Shown one piece after another: positions 43,763 through 52,645 of a stretch of 64,000 nt of DNA. The stretch's first letter is position 1. The number at the start of each line of letters is the position of its first letter. The position numbers and the translations under genes were made by a program. The notes beneath the pieces were generated by a model. It saw only the letters and a list, made by a program, of their open reading frames with translations. It was not told where the DNA came from and did no database searches. Source of the DNA: Gordonia alkanivorans NBRC 16433 (lineage in GTDB: Bacteria; Actinomycetota; Actinomycetes; Mycobacteriales; Mycobacteriaceae); assembly GCF_000225505.1 (NCBI RefSeq), contig NZ_BACI01000050.1, forward strand, positions 278,152-342,151, written 5' to 3'.

Positions 43763-45156
43763 CGCAGTGATCGCAACCTGTCGTCGACGACGGCCCGACC
43801 GGCGGCGGACCCGGGCTGTCGCAGTGGCTCGCGGGTTCCCGAATTCCGCAGGGCCACAACGAGGAACACCAGCATCAGCGACAGATCGGTCACCGAGACG
43901 GGGATGGACACCGTGCTGAAGTCGAGTTGCATCCCGAGCACGAAGAAGGCGATGAAGCACCCGCCGTACAGGGCGACCTCCGGACGGGACGAACGCAGGC
44001 AGCGATAGGCGAGGTAACAGGCGTAGATCATGATCGCGGTGAAGACGATTCCCACGATCAGCCCGCCGCGGTACACCGAGAGCAGCGGTGCGTTGGCGAC
44101 GTAGTTGATGGTGAACGCCTTCTCGGGATCCTTGAATTCGGCGATGCCCCAACCGTGTCCGAACAACCAGTGTCCGCTCATCTTCTCCGGGAACTCGCGC
44201 AGGGCGTCGGTGCGTGCGGCGGAGCCGGTGTCGCCGTCACCGAAGGAGGAGAAGATCCGTCGCCGGGACGCCGGGATCGCCGACAGCAGAGCCATTCCGC
44301 CGACCAGCGTGCCGACGAGCGCAGCCCGGCCCCGTGCCGACATGGTGTGGAAGGCGAGCATCAGCAGCAGGGCCAGCACGACGGAGAAGATCGCCGCGCG
44401 GCTCAGGGTCAACGCGACCGCTGCGAACAGGACCGCCGCGATCATCGAGCGACGGTATCCGTCGAACACCAGCAGGCTGATCATGAGTGCCGCCAGGAAA
44501 CCGATCCCCGCGGCGTTCGGGTCGATGTAGGTGCCCGACAGACGAGCCGTCACCGACGCCCCGTCGAAGACGAACCGGCCCGCCGACGACGCGTCATAAC
44601 CGAAGGGGGACAGAAGATCAAAGGTCCGGGCGGACTTGTCGACCGTCTGCATCGCGAGGCCCACCGCGGCCGAGGCGGCCGATGCGACCACGAAGACCTG
44701 TCCGAACGTCCGCAACTGGTCGGCGCGCAACCGCAGCAGCGCGACGACGAGGAGGATCGCGCCCGACCACTTCACGTACTCGACGATGTCGTCGATGCTC
44801 TGCAGGGTCGCCACCACGGACAGTCCGGCGACGCCGACGAAGGCGATGAGTGCGTACTCGAGCGGGGTGAAGGTCGTCACGTCGCGCGGGTGGATCACGG
44901 TGGCGAGCAGGACCGCCATGGTGAGAGTGAAGATCAATGGTACGGGCGTACCGGGAACGTAACCTGCGGGAAGCAGGGCGACGATCACCGCGAGTGCCCA
45001 CAACAACCACGTCGGATGCTGCAGTCCTATATATGATCCCGCGATCAGGGCGATTCCCAGAAATGCCGCGGTCGCGACGGACTCGCCGGCGAGAAGGCAG
45101 CCGAAGGTGCCGGCCGCCACCACGGCCACGATCGCGAGTGAACGCACAATCCCCAC
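43759..45156 (-). CDS. O-antigen ligase/polymerase (Wzy-like) membrane protein
   Basis: This 465-residue protein has about twelve hydrophobic segments and a large outer loop holding GYDASSAGRFVFDGASVTARLSGTYIDPNAAG and, later, MSGHWLFGHGWGIAEFKDPEKAFTINYVANAPLLSVYRGG, the pattern of Wzy_C/WaaL proteins. Such enzymes polymerise or transfer lipid-carrier-linked glycan repeats on the outer face of the membrane. GTG 45156 begins the first hydrophobic stretch, though weakly supported by a ribosome site. It is divergent from the Wzz operon, which suits a polymerase and its chain-length regulator. Confidence 0.82.
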   Translation of the reverse strand: MGIVRSLAIVAVVAAGTFGCLLAGESVATAAFLGIALIAGSYIGLQHPTWLLWALAVIVALLPAGYVPGTPVPLIFTLTMAVLLATVIHPRDVTTFTPLEYALIAFVGVAGLSVVATLQSIDDIVEYVKWSGAILLVVALLRLRADQLRTFGQVFVVASAASAAVGLAMQTVDKSARTFDLLSPFGYDASSAGRFVFDGASVTARLSGTYIDPNAAGIGFLAALMISLLVFDGYRRSMIAAVLFAAVALTLSRAAIFSVVLALLLMLAFHTMSARGRAALVGTLVGGMALLSAIPASRRRIFSSFGDGDTGSAARTDALREFPEKMSGHWLFGHGWGIAEFKDPEKAFTINYVANAPLLSVYRGGLIVGIVFTAIMIYACYLAYRCLRSSRPEVALYGGCFIAFFVLGMQLDFSTVSIPVSVTDLSLMLVFLVVALRNSGTREPLRQPGSAAGRAVVDDRLRSLR

Positions 45157-45318
45157 GCGGGAATCATTACATGAACCATCGGCGGGTATCGGGGTGAGGT
45201 CTCCGTCGGGAAACAGTCGTGGCACAACGAGTTCGAGATCACAGCGCTCGAAGCGCGCGAGTGGCCGACTGTGGCTAGAGTTAGCGCGTCGGGGAAAGAC
45301 ACAGGTTTCGAAAACTTC

Positions 45319-45351
45319 GCCGTGGAAATGTTTCAGAGACATTTCCACGGC
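45319..45351. promoter_or_regulatory. Perfect 13-base hairpin in the leader of the Wzz operon
   Basis: GCCGTGGAAATGT (45319-45331) and ACATTTCCACGGC (45339-45351) are perfect inverted arms with a 7-base loop TTCAGAG. It lies 52 bases before the start of the wzz-like gene, in the 247-base divergent gap that has no gene. There is no T-run, so it is more likely an operator or mRNA leader structure than a terminator. AGGAGTAGG at 45391-45399 is the ribosome site. Confidence 0.55.
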
Positions 45352-45403
45352 TGGTTATTCGGCTCTCGGTCCTGCTCCGCCATCGTCGGGAGGAGTAGGT
45401 TTC

Positions 45404-46891
45404 ATGCCATTCAATGAGTATGTCCGTATTGTGGTCCGCTATTGGTGGGCCATCGTGGCGAGTGTTCTCGTCGGCGGGCTGGCCGGGTTCGGCTATGGCA
45501 TGTACTTCACATCCGTCGACTACGTGTCGTCGGCTCGGCTCTTCGTCACCGCCGAGGGCGGCACATCGGTGGGTGAGTCCTACCAGAACAATCTCTTCGC
45601 CGAGGGGCGAGTCAACTCGTACGCGCAGATAGCGACGAGTGAGCAGGTCGCCACCCGTGCCTCGGAAGCACTGGAGGGGGCCATCAGCCCCGCTGACCTG
45701 CGGTCGAAGACGACGGCGCTGCCCGTCGAGGACACCGTGATCCTGACCGTCTCCGTGTCCGGACCGAGTCCGCAACGAGCGCAGTCCTATGCGGCCGCGG
45801 TCGCCCAGCAGACCGTCGAGGTCGTGCAGGAACTCGAGACGTCACGGCGCGGCGGGACATCGGCGGCATCGGCAGTGCTCTACGACGAGCCCGGGCTCCC
45901 GTCGACGGCGGGCCGGCCGTGGATGTTGTGGACCGCGATCGGTGTAGGCGCCGGACTCGTCGTCGGCGTCGTGATCGCGCTGCTGCTCGGCTGGCGGCGT
46001 CGCGGAACCGTTGTCGACGAGGTGACCGCCGTCGACTCGACGCATCATCCCGTGCTCGCGGTGCTGTCGCCGCAGACCATCCCGATCGAGACGCTCGGGA
46101 TCGACGATTCCGCCGTCCGGGACGCGGACGCCCTTCGCGGACTGCACAATCTGATCCGCTTCCTCGGCGGCCGGCGTGACGAACAGGCCCGCGCACCGCG
46201 GGTCATCGGGTTCACCGGCGTCGGATCGGATGCGGGTGCCGGCGACGTCGCGGCACGCTTCGCCTCGACCGTGGCCGCCACGGGGAACACCGTTCTCCTC
46301 GTCGACGGCGACCTGTCGGGCGGCGGGATCACCGCCGGAACAGAGCTGTCCGCGGATCACGGACTGTCCACCGTGCTCAGCAGCAGCACCGGCAGCGTCG
46401 ACCCTTACGTCGAACAGGGTGGGCTGACCATTCTTCCCGCCGGGCCCGTCGCTCCGGAAGCTGTTGTGCGCGTGAGCAGTCCGGTCCTGGGTACCGTGCT
46501 CGACGACCTGCGTGAGCGTTTCGACTACATCGTGATCGCCTGTCCCCGCATGGGTTCGACCTCTGATTCGATCGTCTACTCGGCCTTGTCCGATGCGATG
46601 GTCGTCGTGGTGCGCAGCGGGTCCGCAACCCGAAAAGCCCTGCGCGACAGCGTCGCGGCGATCGAACTCGTCGGAGCGGTGATCGGTACGGTACTCGTCA
46701 GCGGCAAGGCTGGGCGGGCGAAGGCGCCGGATGCGACCGACACCGATGAGCCCGGCGCCGAAACCGTCGATGCCGAACCCGGTTCGGAGAGTGTGACCCA
46801 GACGATCCGCACCACGATCGATCATGCTTCACGTAACGGCTCCGGCTCGGCTGCCGCGGCGGGGGTCCCGTCGGACGGGCGGGGTCGTTGA
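45404..46891 (+). CDS. Wzz/CapA-CapB-type chain-length protein with degenerate BY-kinase domain
   Basis: This 495-residue protein has a Wzz domain between two membrane segments (about 14-36 and 172-197) and a C-terminal domain of the bacterial tyrosine kinase fold. The first nucleotide motif reads GVGSDAGAGDVAARFA (273-288), without the GKS/T of Walker A, while the second, VLLVDGDL (297-304), is kept. The usual C-terminal Tyr cluster is missing; the tail is Ala/Gly/Ser-rich. So it probably controls polymer length but not as an active kinase. It opens a run of seven coupled genes. Confidence 0.85.
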   Translation: MPFNEYVRIVVRYWWAIVASVLVGGLAGFGYGMYFTSVDYVSSARLFVTAEGGTSVGESYQNNLFAEGRVNSYAQIATSEQVATRASEALEGAISPADLRSKTTALPVEDTVILTVSVSGPSPQRAQSYAAAVAQQTVEVVQELETSRRGGTSAASAVLYDEPGLPSTAGRPWMLWTAIGVGAGLVVGVVIALLLGWRRRGTVVDEVTAVDSTHHPVLAVLSPQTIPIETLGIDDSAVRDADALRGLHNLIRFLGGRRDEQARAPRVIGFTGVGSDAGAGDVAARFASTVAATGNTVLLVDGDLSGGGITAGTELSADHGLSTVLSSSTGSVDPYVEQGGLTILPAGPVAPEAVVRVSSPVLGTVLDDLRERFDYIVIACPRMGSTSDSIVYSALSDAMVVVVRSGSATRKALRDSVAAIELVGAVIGTVLVSGKAGRAKAPDATDTDEPGAETVDAEPGSESVTQTIRTTIDHASRNGSGSAAAAGVPSDGRGR

Positions 46892-48168
46892 CGCGGGCGT
46901 CGAACCGGAGGCGGTTCGCCGCCGTCGTCGCCGCGATGACGACGGCCCTCGTGGTGAGTGGTTGTGGTGCAGCAGGGTTCACGGATGATCCGTCCCTGAA
47001 CTCGGCGATCCCGCTCGCCATCCAGTCGCCGCCCGATCTGGTCACTCCCTATCCGGAACCGATTGTCCGGGGCGCCGCGGACACCGGAGGACCCGGCGCG
47101 GTACTCGCGGTCGCCGACCCGCCACGCGGCCCGATCCCGGTGATCACCGAACTGGGTGCGATCGTCAAACGAGTCGAGTACCGGTCGACGTCGGGACTGG
47201 ACCGGTCGCCGACGGTCGTGTCGGGGATCGTCGTCACCCCGAAAGGCGAACCGCCGCCGGGCGGTTGGACGACGATCGCCTTCGGTCACGGCACCACCGG
47301 CGTCCTCGACGACTGCGGTCCTTCGGAATACGTCAACCTCATCGGCAGTGACGAGATCATCGCGGCTCTGGTGCTGAACGGTTTCGCCGTCGCGATGAGC
47401 GACTACGAGGGCCTCGGCATGCGGGACGTCGACCATCCGTTCCTCGACGCTCGCACCTACGGCTACAACATGATCGACGCGGTACGTGCCGCCCGCGGAG
47501 TGTTCCCGGGGCTGGGCAGGAAATGGATCTCCTACGGCGTCTCCCTGGGCGGGATGGCGTCCTGGGCGGCGGGTGAGCTCGCGCCGACATACGGCGGTGG
47601 TCTCGACCTGCTGGGCACCGTCGCACTGGTGCCGGTGTCGGACATGACCGGCCTGGTCGAACGCGCCGAGAAGGGCACGCTCACCGCCGATCAGGTCCCG
47701 ATGATGGCCTACCTGATCGATTCACTCGCACGCGTGCTGCCCGACGAGTTCGACCGCGACGACTACCGCTCGGAGTTCCTGCGGAAGAACTGGTCCGAGG
47801 TACTCCGCTGCATCCCGATCGACGTCCAGCAGACCCAGCGGGTGCTGAACTCCATCGGTGTCGAGGATGTCGCACCGCACACCCCGGAGGCGGCGGCACG
47901 ACTCCGCGACCACCTCGCCGCCACATCGCTCCCGGTGGGCAGGGCCACTGCGCCGATGCTCATCATGTACGGCACCGAGGACCCACTCATCGCCGCTCCG
48001 TGGACCGAACGGGCGATCCGCCGGTCCTGCACCGCCGGGTCGCCCATCCAGGCCATGCGCCGGATCGGGGAGACCCATGCCCAGCTCGACTCCGGGCAAT
48101 CGGTGGCCTGGATGAAGTCCCTGGAGTCCGGGTGGAAGCCGCCGCAGAACTGCGGGGACCGCCCATGA
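46888..48168 (+). CDS. Secreted lipase-family alpha/beta-hydrolase lipoprotein 1
   Basis: This 426-residue protein starts at TTG 46888, overlapping the previous stop by four bases. A signal peptide ends in VVSGC with Cys26 lipidated. The fold is that of the secretory lipase (LIP) family: oxyanion loop GHGTTGVL (133-140), SDYEGLG, nucleophile Ser219 in GVSLGG, acid in YGTEDPLI and His in GETHAQLD. It would act outside the membrane on an ester bond; substrate may be lipid or acylated glycan. One of three paralogues in this operon. Confidence 0.85.
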   Translation: MTRASNRRRFAAVVAAMTTALVVSGCGAAGFTDDPSLNSAIPLAIQSPPDLVTPYPEPIVRGAADTGGPGAVLAVADPPRGPIPVITELGAIVKRVEYRSTSGLDRSPTVVSGIVVTPKGEPPPGGWTTIAFGHGTTGVLDDCGPSEYVNLIGSDEIIAALVLNGFAVAMSDYEGLGMRDVDHPFLDARTYGYNMIDAVRAARGVFPGLGRKWISYGVSLGGMASWAAGELAPTYGGGLDLLGTVALVPVSDMTGLVERAEKGTLTADQVPMMAYLIDSLARVLPDEFDRDDYRSEFLRKNWSEVLRCIPIDVQQTQRVLNSIGVEDVAPHTPEAAARLRDHLAATSLPVGRATAPMLIMYGTEDPLIAAPWTERAIRRSCTAGSPIQAMRRIGETHAQLDSGQSVAWMKSLESGWKPPQNCGDRP

Positions 48169-48914
48169 GGTCACCGTCGACCCGCCGACCGGCGGACTAC
48201 CTGGCGATCGTGCGCCGCAACCTCGTCGTGCTCGTGGCGTCGGTGATCGCAGCCGCCGCCGTCGGGGCCGGTGCGTACGCGCTGATACCGAAAACCTATG
48301 AGGCGCACTCGAGCGCACTGATCATCGCGCCGGGGCCGGCCAGCGTCGGCGCCGAACGCGCCAGCGACCTCGCCGGTCAGCTGCGGTCGGCGTCGTATGT
48401 GCAGCTCGCGGTGTCCGATCAGGTGCTGGCACGGGTGGCCCGGGCGGATGCCGCCGGGGTCCTCGGCGACGCCGTCACACCGGAGGATCTCCGCGCGCGG
48501 CTGACCGTCACCTCGCCCCTCGACAACGCCGTACTCGACGTCGTGGCCACGGGTCCGACGGGGGAGTCCGCCGCACACCTCGCCGGTGCGGTGGTCGACG
48601 TCCTGCGGGTGCTGGTGACCGAACTCGAGTGGAGCGACGGCCCGGTCGCGGGTCCGTTGCACGAGATCGACGTGATCGACGTCGCCTCGGTGCCGGATTC
48701 ACCTGTGCTGCCAGAGTTCTGGGGAACGATCACGACCGCTGTGCTCCTCGGCCTGCTGGTGGGCCTGGTGCTCGTGATCGGCGTCGAGGTCGCGCGTGAC
48801 CGGGTCGTGGATCCGCGGGAGGCGCGGGTCCCGCGTACGTCGCGGCCGTCATCCCGCCGTCATGACGCACATCGGGGTGCCCCTCTCGAGGGCGCAATCG
48901 GAGGGGGAGCGTGA
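48165..48914 (+). CDS. Second Wzz-like chain-length protein without kinase domain
   Basis: This 249-residue protein overlaps its neighbours at both ends (ATGA at 48165; one base at 48914). It has a first membrane segment (NLVVLVASVIAAAAVGAGAYALI), an outer domain of about 150 residues with the Wzz-type SSALIIAP and LDNAVLDVVATGPTGESAAHLA segments, and a second segment (FWGTITTAVLLGLLVGLVLVIGVEV). The short tail is basic. It is a small Wzz of the type without cytosolic kinase. Together with the 495-residue protein it may form a mixed polysaccharide co-polymerase. Confidence 0.8.
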   Translation: MRSPSTRRPADYLAIVRRNLVVLVASVIAAAAVGAGAYALIPKTYEAHSSALIIAPGPASVGAERASDLAGQLRSASYVQLAVSDQVLARVARADAAGVLGDAVTPEDLRARLTVTSPLDNAVLDVVATGPTGESAAHLAGAVVDVLRVLVTELEWSDGPVAGPLHEIDVIDVASVPDSPVLPEFWGTITTAVLLGLLVGLVLVIGVEVARDRVVDPREARVPRTSRPSSRRHDAHRGAPLEGAIGGGA

Positions 48915-50158
48915 TGGGGAGACGATTGAGCGGGCGCATCAGGATGACGTCGGTACTGCTGGCCGCGGCGATCGCCGTCGCCGGCTGTTCATCGGACGCC
49001 GGCGAACAAGCCACCCCGACGACCGGTGCGGGGGGCGTCGAGTATCGCGTCAACACCGACGGAGCCGGGCCCGGCGCGTTGCGGGCAGCCGAGACGATGC
49101 CGTTGCTCGACCGCCGGGTACGGGCGAATTCGCAACTGGCGCTGCGTGTCAAGTACGTGTCGACCGACGGTCGGACCGGTGCGGAGACGGAGACCTGGGG
49201 AGCGTTCTTCGCGCCCAAGGGTCCGGCGCCGGAAGGCGGACGGCCGGTCATCGTCCTCCCGCACGGCACGAGCGGTGTACTCGGCGAATGCGGGGTCACG
49301 CTCAAGTCCGATCTGGGTGACCTGGCGGTCACCGCCGCGAGCTGGCTACAGCTGGGCTACGTCGTCGCAGTCCCGGACTATCAGGGCCTCGGCGATCCGG
49401 ACGAGCAGCGTCCGACCCATCCGTACCTGGATGCGCGCACCTCCGGACGCAACGTGATCGACGCGGTCCGGGCGGCCCGATATCTCGTGCCGGAGACCGG
49501 GACCCGGTGGGGAGCCCTGGGTGGCTCACAGGGCGGGCAGGCGGCGTGGGCTGCCAACGCGCTGGCCGAGACGTACGGCAGCGAACTCGATCTCGTGGGT
49601 GTCGCCGCGCTGTCGCCGGCCGCCGACGTCGCCGGGCTCGCCGACCTCGCGGCCTCCGGCACCATGACCGTCGACCAGTACGGGCTGTACAACTGGCTGC
49701 TGCTTGCACTGAACGCCGAGAACCCGGAGCTGGACCTGCGCCGGTTCGCCGGCCCTGAGGTCGTCGCGTCCTGGGATGAGCTGTCGCAGTGTTCGGCGTC
49801 CCGTGGGGCACGGCGAGCCGAGGTGCTCGAGTCGCTGAGCGCGGACGAACTCCGACCGACATCGCCCGAGGCCGTGACCGAGCTGCGGGACCTGTTGCGC
49901 GAACGCGCCGTTCCCGACCTGCCGGCAGCGGCGCCGACCATCGTGATCTACGGCGGCAAGGACGAGCTGATCCGGTCCGAGTGGACCGCGGCGGCGGTGC
50001 GGCGCAGTTGTGCCCGTGGCGATGTCGTCCACACCCAGTTCCAACCGGCGGCCGACCACGGCGGCGTCGACGGCCGCCAGGTGGTGGGTTGGCTGACCGC
50101 CCGATTCGACGACGAACCGAGCTACAACCGATGCGCAGAGATCGAGAGAGCCGGATGA
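48914..50158 (+). CDS. Secreted lipase-family alpha/beta-hydrolase lipoprotein 2
   Basis: This 414-residue paralogue has the lipobox VAGC (Cys25), oxyanion loop PHGTSGVLGEC (116-126), PDYQGLG, the long conserved segment HPYLDARTSGRNVIDAVRAAR, nucleophile Ser205 in GGSQGG, acid in YGGKDELI and His in ADHGGVDG. ATG 48914 overlaps the previous stop by one base; GTG 48911 is an alternative. Predicted to sit on the outer face of the membrane and split or transfer an acyl ester. Confidence 0.85.
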   Translation: MGRRLSGRIRMTSVLLAAAIAVAGCSSDAGEQATPTTGAGGVEYRVNTDGAGPGALRAAETMPLLDRRVRANSQLALRVKYVSTDGRTGAETETWGAFFAPKGPAPEGGRPVIVLPHGTSGVLGECGVTLKSDLGDLAVTAASWLQLGYVVAVPDYQGLGDPDEQRPTHPYLDARTSGRNVIDAVRAARYLVPETGTRWGALGGSQGGQAAWAANALAETYGSELDLVGVAALSPAADVAGLADLAASGTMTVDQYGLYNWLLLALNAENPELDLRRFAGPEVVASWDELSQCSASRGARRAEVLESLSADELRPTSPEAVTELRDLLRERAVPDLPAAAPTIVIYGGKDELIRSEWTAAAVRRSCARGDVVHTQFQPAADHGGVDGRQVVGWLTARFDDEPSYNRCAEIERAG

Positions 50159-51420
50159 CCGAGAACCTGGAACGGCGGGGAGTCCCCGCCGGTGATGTCC
50201 CCGCACCCGCGACGACGCCGACCGTCGGTCGCATCCGAGGACTCGACGGTCCGCGCGGCATCGCGTGCTGGGCGGTGCTGATCGTCCATGTCGCCGTGCA
50301 GAATTCACCGGACACGATGGCGAGTGGTGGCCTCCAGCTGTTCGGGCAGGCACTGATCTTCTTCTTCGCGCTGTCCGGGTTCCTGCTCTACCTGCCGTAC
50401 GTGAAGGGCCTGGTTAGCGGCCGGCAGTCCCCGCCGGACGTCCGCTCCTATGCGACGCATCGTCTGCTGCGGGTGTTCCCCGCGTACCTGCTGATCTTCC
50501 TCATCACCAACTACGTTCTCCAGGCTTGTTTCGTCGTGAACGAGTTCGTCGCGAGTGAGACCGGCAAGGACACCGGGACCGGGATGATCACCGACCCGGC
50601 CATGCTCCTGACCAACCTGACCCTGACGCAGACCTACTTCCCGCAGTACCTGCAGACAGGCATCAGCCCATCGTGGTCGCTGACACTGGAATTCGGCTTC
50701 TACCTGTCGTTGCCGCTGTTCGGGATGGCCATGTGGTGGCTACGGCGGCGGTTCGGAACGCATGCCGCGATCCTCGTGGTGACACCACCGGCGATCCTGA
50801 TCGTGGTCGGGACGATCGGCAAGATGGTCGCGGGCCGGGTCGCCGAGGCCCAGGGCATCACCGCGGTGACCGAGCAGAACTGGGGACCCAACGCCGTCGC
50901 CGTCATCCTGCGGAGTTTCTTCGCAGCCGCCGACAACTTCGCGTTCGGCATGCTCGCCGTCGCGGCGTTCGTCGCGGTCGGTACCGGCCACATCTCGGTG
51001 CGGGGCGCCCGGCGTCTGCGTATCGCATCGGCGGTGGCGCTCGTACCGTCGTTGCTGATCATGCTGGTGCTGATCGCGGCCGGCTCGTCGTATCAGTCGA
51101 CCTTCACGGCGCTGTCGTCTGCGCTGTTCATCCTGATCATCGTGCTGCCGCTGGCCGCAGGCCAGGAGGGCAGGCTCGCCACCGTCCTGGACTGGAAGCC
51201 GCTCGACTACAGCGGACGGATCTCGCTGAGCATCTACCTCTGGCATTTCCCGCTGATGATCGTGATCGGCAGACTCGGACTGCTGCAGGGTGATTCGGTG
51301 ACGGGTCTCATCGTCAACGTCCTGCTCGTCGGCGCGGTCAGCCTCGTGTTCGCGAGCATCACCTATCGATACATCGAGCAGCCCGCGATGGTGGTGGCCA
51401 GGAGGATGCGCCGGCGATGA
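50155..51420 (+). CDS. Acyltransferase 3 family membrane protein
   Basis: This 421-residue protein has about ten hydrophobic segments and the OafA/acyltransferase-3 signatures: RIRGLDGPRGIACWAVLIVHVA near the N-terminus with the catalytic His in VHV, FALSGFLLYLPY, and RLLRVFPAYLL. Enzymes of this family move acetyl or longer acyl groups from the cytosol onto outer glycans. It lies between two lipase-like genes and overlaps both by four bases (ATGA), which ties acylation and deacylation together. Confidence 0.88.
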   Translation: MTENLERRGVPAGDVPAPATTPTVGRIRGLDGPRGIACWAVLIVHVAVQNSPDTMASGGLQLFGQALIFFFALSGFLLYLPYVKGLVSGRQSPPDVRSYATHRLLRVFPAYLLIFLITNYVLQACFVVNEFVASETGKDTGTGMITDPAMLLTNLTLTQTYFPQYLQTGISPSWSLTLEFGFYLSLPLFGMAMWWLRRRFGTHAAILVVTPPAILIVVGTIGKMVAGRVAEAQGITAVTEQNWGPNAVAVILRSFFAAADNFAFGMLAVAAFVAVGTGHISVRGARRLRIASAVALVPSLLIMLVLIAAGSSYQSTFTALSSALFILIIVLPLAAGQEGRLATVLDWKPLDYSGRISLSIYLWHFPLMIVIGRLGLLQGDSVTGLIVNVLLVGAVSLVFASITYRYIEQPAMVVARRMRRR

Positions 51421-52640
51421 TCGGCCTCGTCCGCCGACATCCCCTCCTCGTCGCGATACCGCTCGCGCTGGTGACGCACACGGTCATGCTGGTCGTGGTG
51501 ACCTCGGGTATCCGTCTCGTCAACGTGGTCCGGGACCCCGCGGACGGACCGGTGCCGTTCGCGATCGTCGAGGGCCCCGGGAAGGTGGTGTCGGCCGAAT
51601 ACACCGACTCGCTGCCGATCTCGGCACGTCTCGACGACGTCCGCGCGATCCGGGTGACGTACTGGTCCACGGATGCGAACTCGGGAGAACCCACCGTCGT
51701 CAGTGGACTGGTGGTCACCGGTCCGGAACCCGACGCCGGTCAGACCCGGCCGGTAGTGGCGTTCGCGCACGGCACCACCGGCATCGACGAACCGTGCGCA
51801 CCCTCCGTCGCCGCCGGGATGTACGGTCTCGGCGAACTCGCACATGGGCTCGTCAAAGCGGGTTTCGTGGTGGCGCTGCCCGACTACCAGGGCCTGGGAA
51901 GTCCCGGGGTGCACCCGTATCTCGACGCCCGGACCGCGGGTATGAACGTGATCGATTCCGTCCGGGCACTGCGGGCGGTGTTGCCCTACGCCTCCGAGAA
52001 GTGGGTCGCCTACGGCGGATCGCAGGGTGGCGGAGCGGTTCTGGCCGCCGCGATGGCGGCACCCGAGTACGGCCGAGGTCTGGCGATGCTCGGTGCGGCC
52101 GCGATGGTCCCGGCCGCGGACATCGCCGGTGTGGTCGAGAAGTCCCGGGACGGCACGATCACCGGTGACCAGCAGCTCATGCTGCAGTGGATCGTCGAGG
52201 CGTGGTCTCGTCGCGACCCGGCGGTACGGCTCGACGACTACCGGCGAGGGGCGGCGGTGGCGGCGTGGGACACGTTGTCCGCCTGTACGGGACCGGCAGT
52301 CGCCGGCCGGGCGCAGGCGGCCGAGTCGCTGGCGCCGCGCGACATCGGACCCGGCACGCCGGAGTCCGCGTACAGGTTGTCGGAGATCCTCGCCGGATAT
52401 GCCGTGCCGGTGGCCCCGACACCGGTGCCGATGTACGTCCTCTACGGCGGCCGGGACACGTTCATCGACGCGGAATGGACCGCGGCGTTCGTCGAACGGG
52501 CCTGTGAGGTCGGTGATTCGGTGACCGTCGACTACCAAGAGGACCGCGGGCACCCAGATGTGGACGCGGCCGCATTGCTGCCATGGATCTCGGCCCGCTT
52601 CGCCGGGGAACCGGCAGCGTCGACCTGCTCGGAGAGGTGA
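51417..52640 (+). CDS. Membrane-anchored lipase-family alpha/beta-hydrolase 3
   Basis: This 407-residue paralogue has an uncleaved-type N-terminal membrane anchor (PLLVAIPLALVTHTVMLVVVTSG) with no lipobox cysteine. The hydrolase part has AHGTTGIDEPC (118-127), PDYQGLG, HPYLDARTAGMNVIDSVRALR, nucleophile Ser202 in GGSQGG, acid in YGGRDTFI and His in DRGHPDVD. The change from lipoprotein to transmembrane anchoring sets it apart from its two paralogues. Confidence 0.85.
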   Translation: MIGLVRRHPLLVAIPLALVTHTVMLVVVTSGIRLVNVVRDPADGPVPFAIVEGPGKVVSAEYTDSLPISARLDDVRAIRVTYWSTDANSGEPTVVSGLVVTGPEPDAGQTRPVVAFAHGTTGIDEPCAPSVAAGMYGLGELAHGLVKAGFVVALPDYQGLGSPGVHPYLDARTAGMNVIDSVRALRAVLPYASEKWVAYGGSQGGGAVLAAAMAAPEYGRGLAMLGAAAMVPAADIAGVVEKSRDGTITGDQQLMLQWIVEAWSRRDPAVRLDDYRRGAAVAAWDTLSACTGPAVAGRAQAAESLAPRDIGPGTPESAYRLSEILAGYAVPVAPTPVPMYVLYGGRDTFIDAEWTAAFVERACEVGDSVTVDYQEDRGHPDVDAAALLPWISARFAGEPAASTCSER

Positions 52641-52645
52641 ACGTC

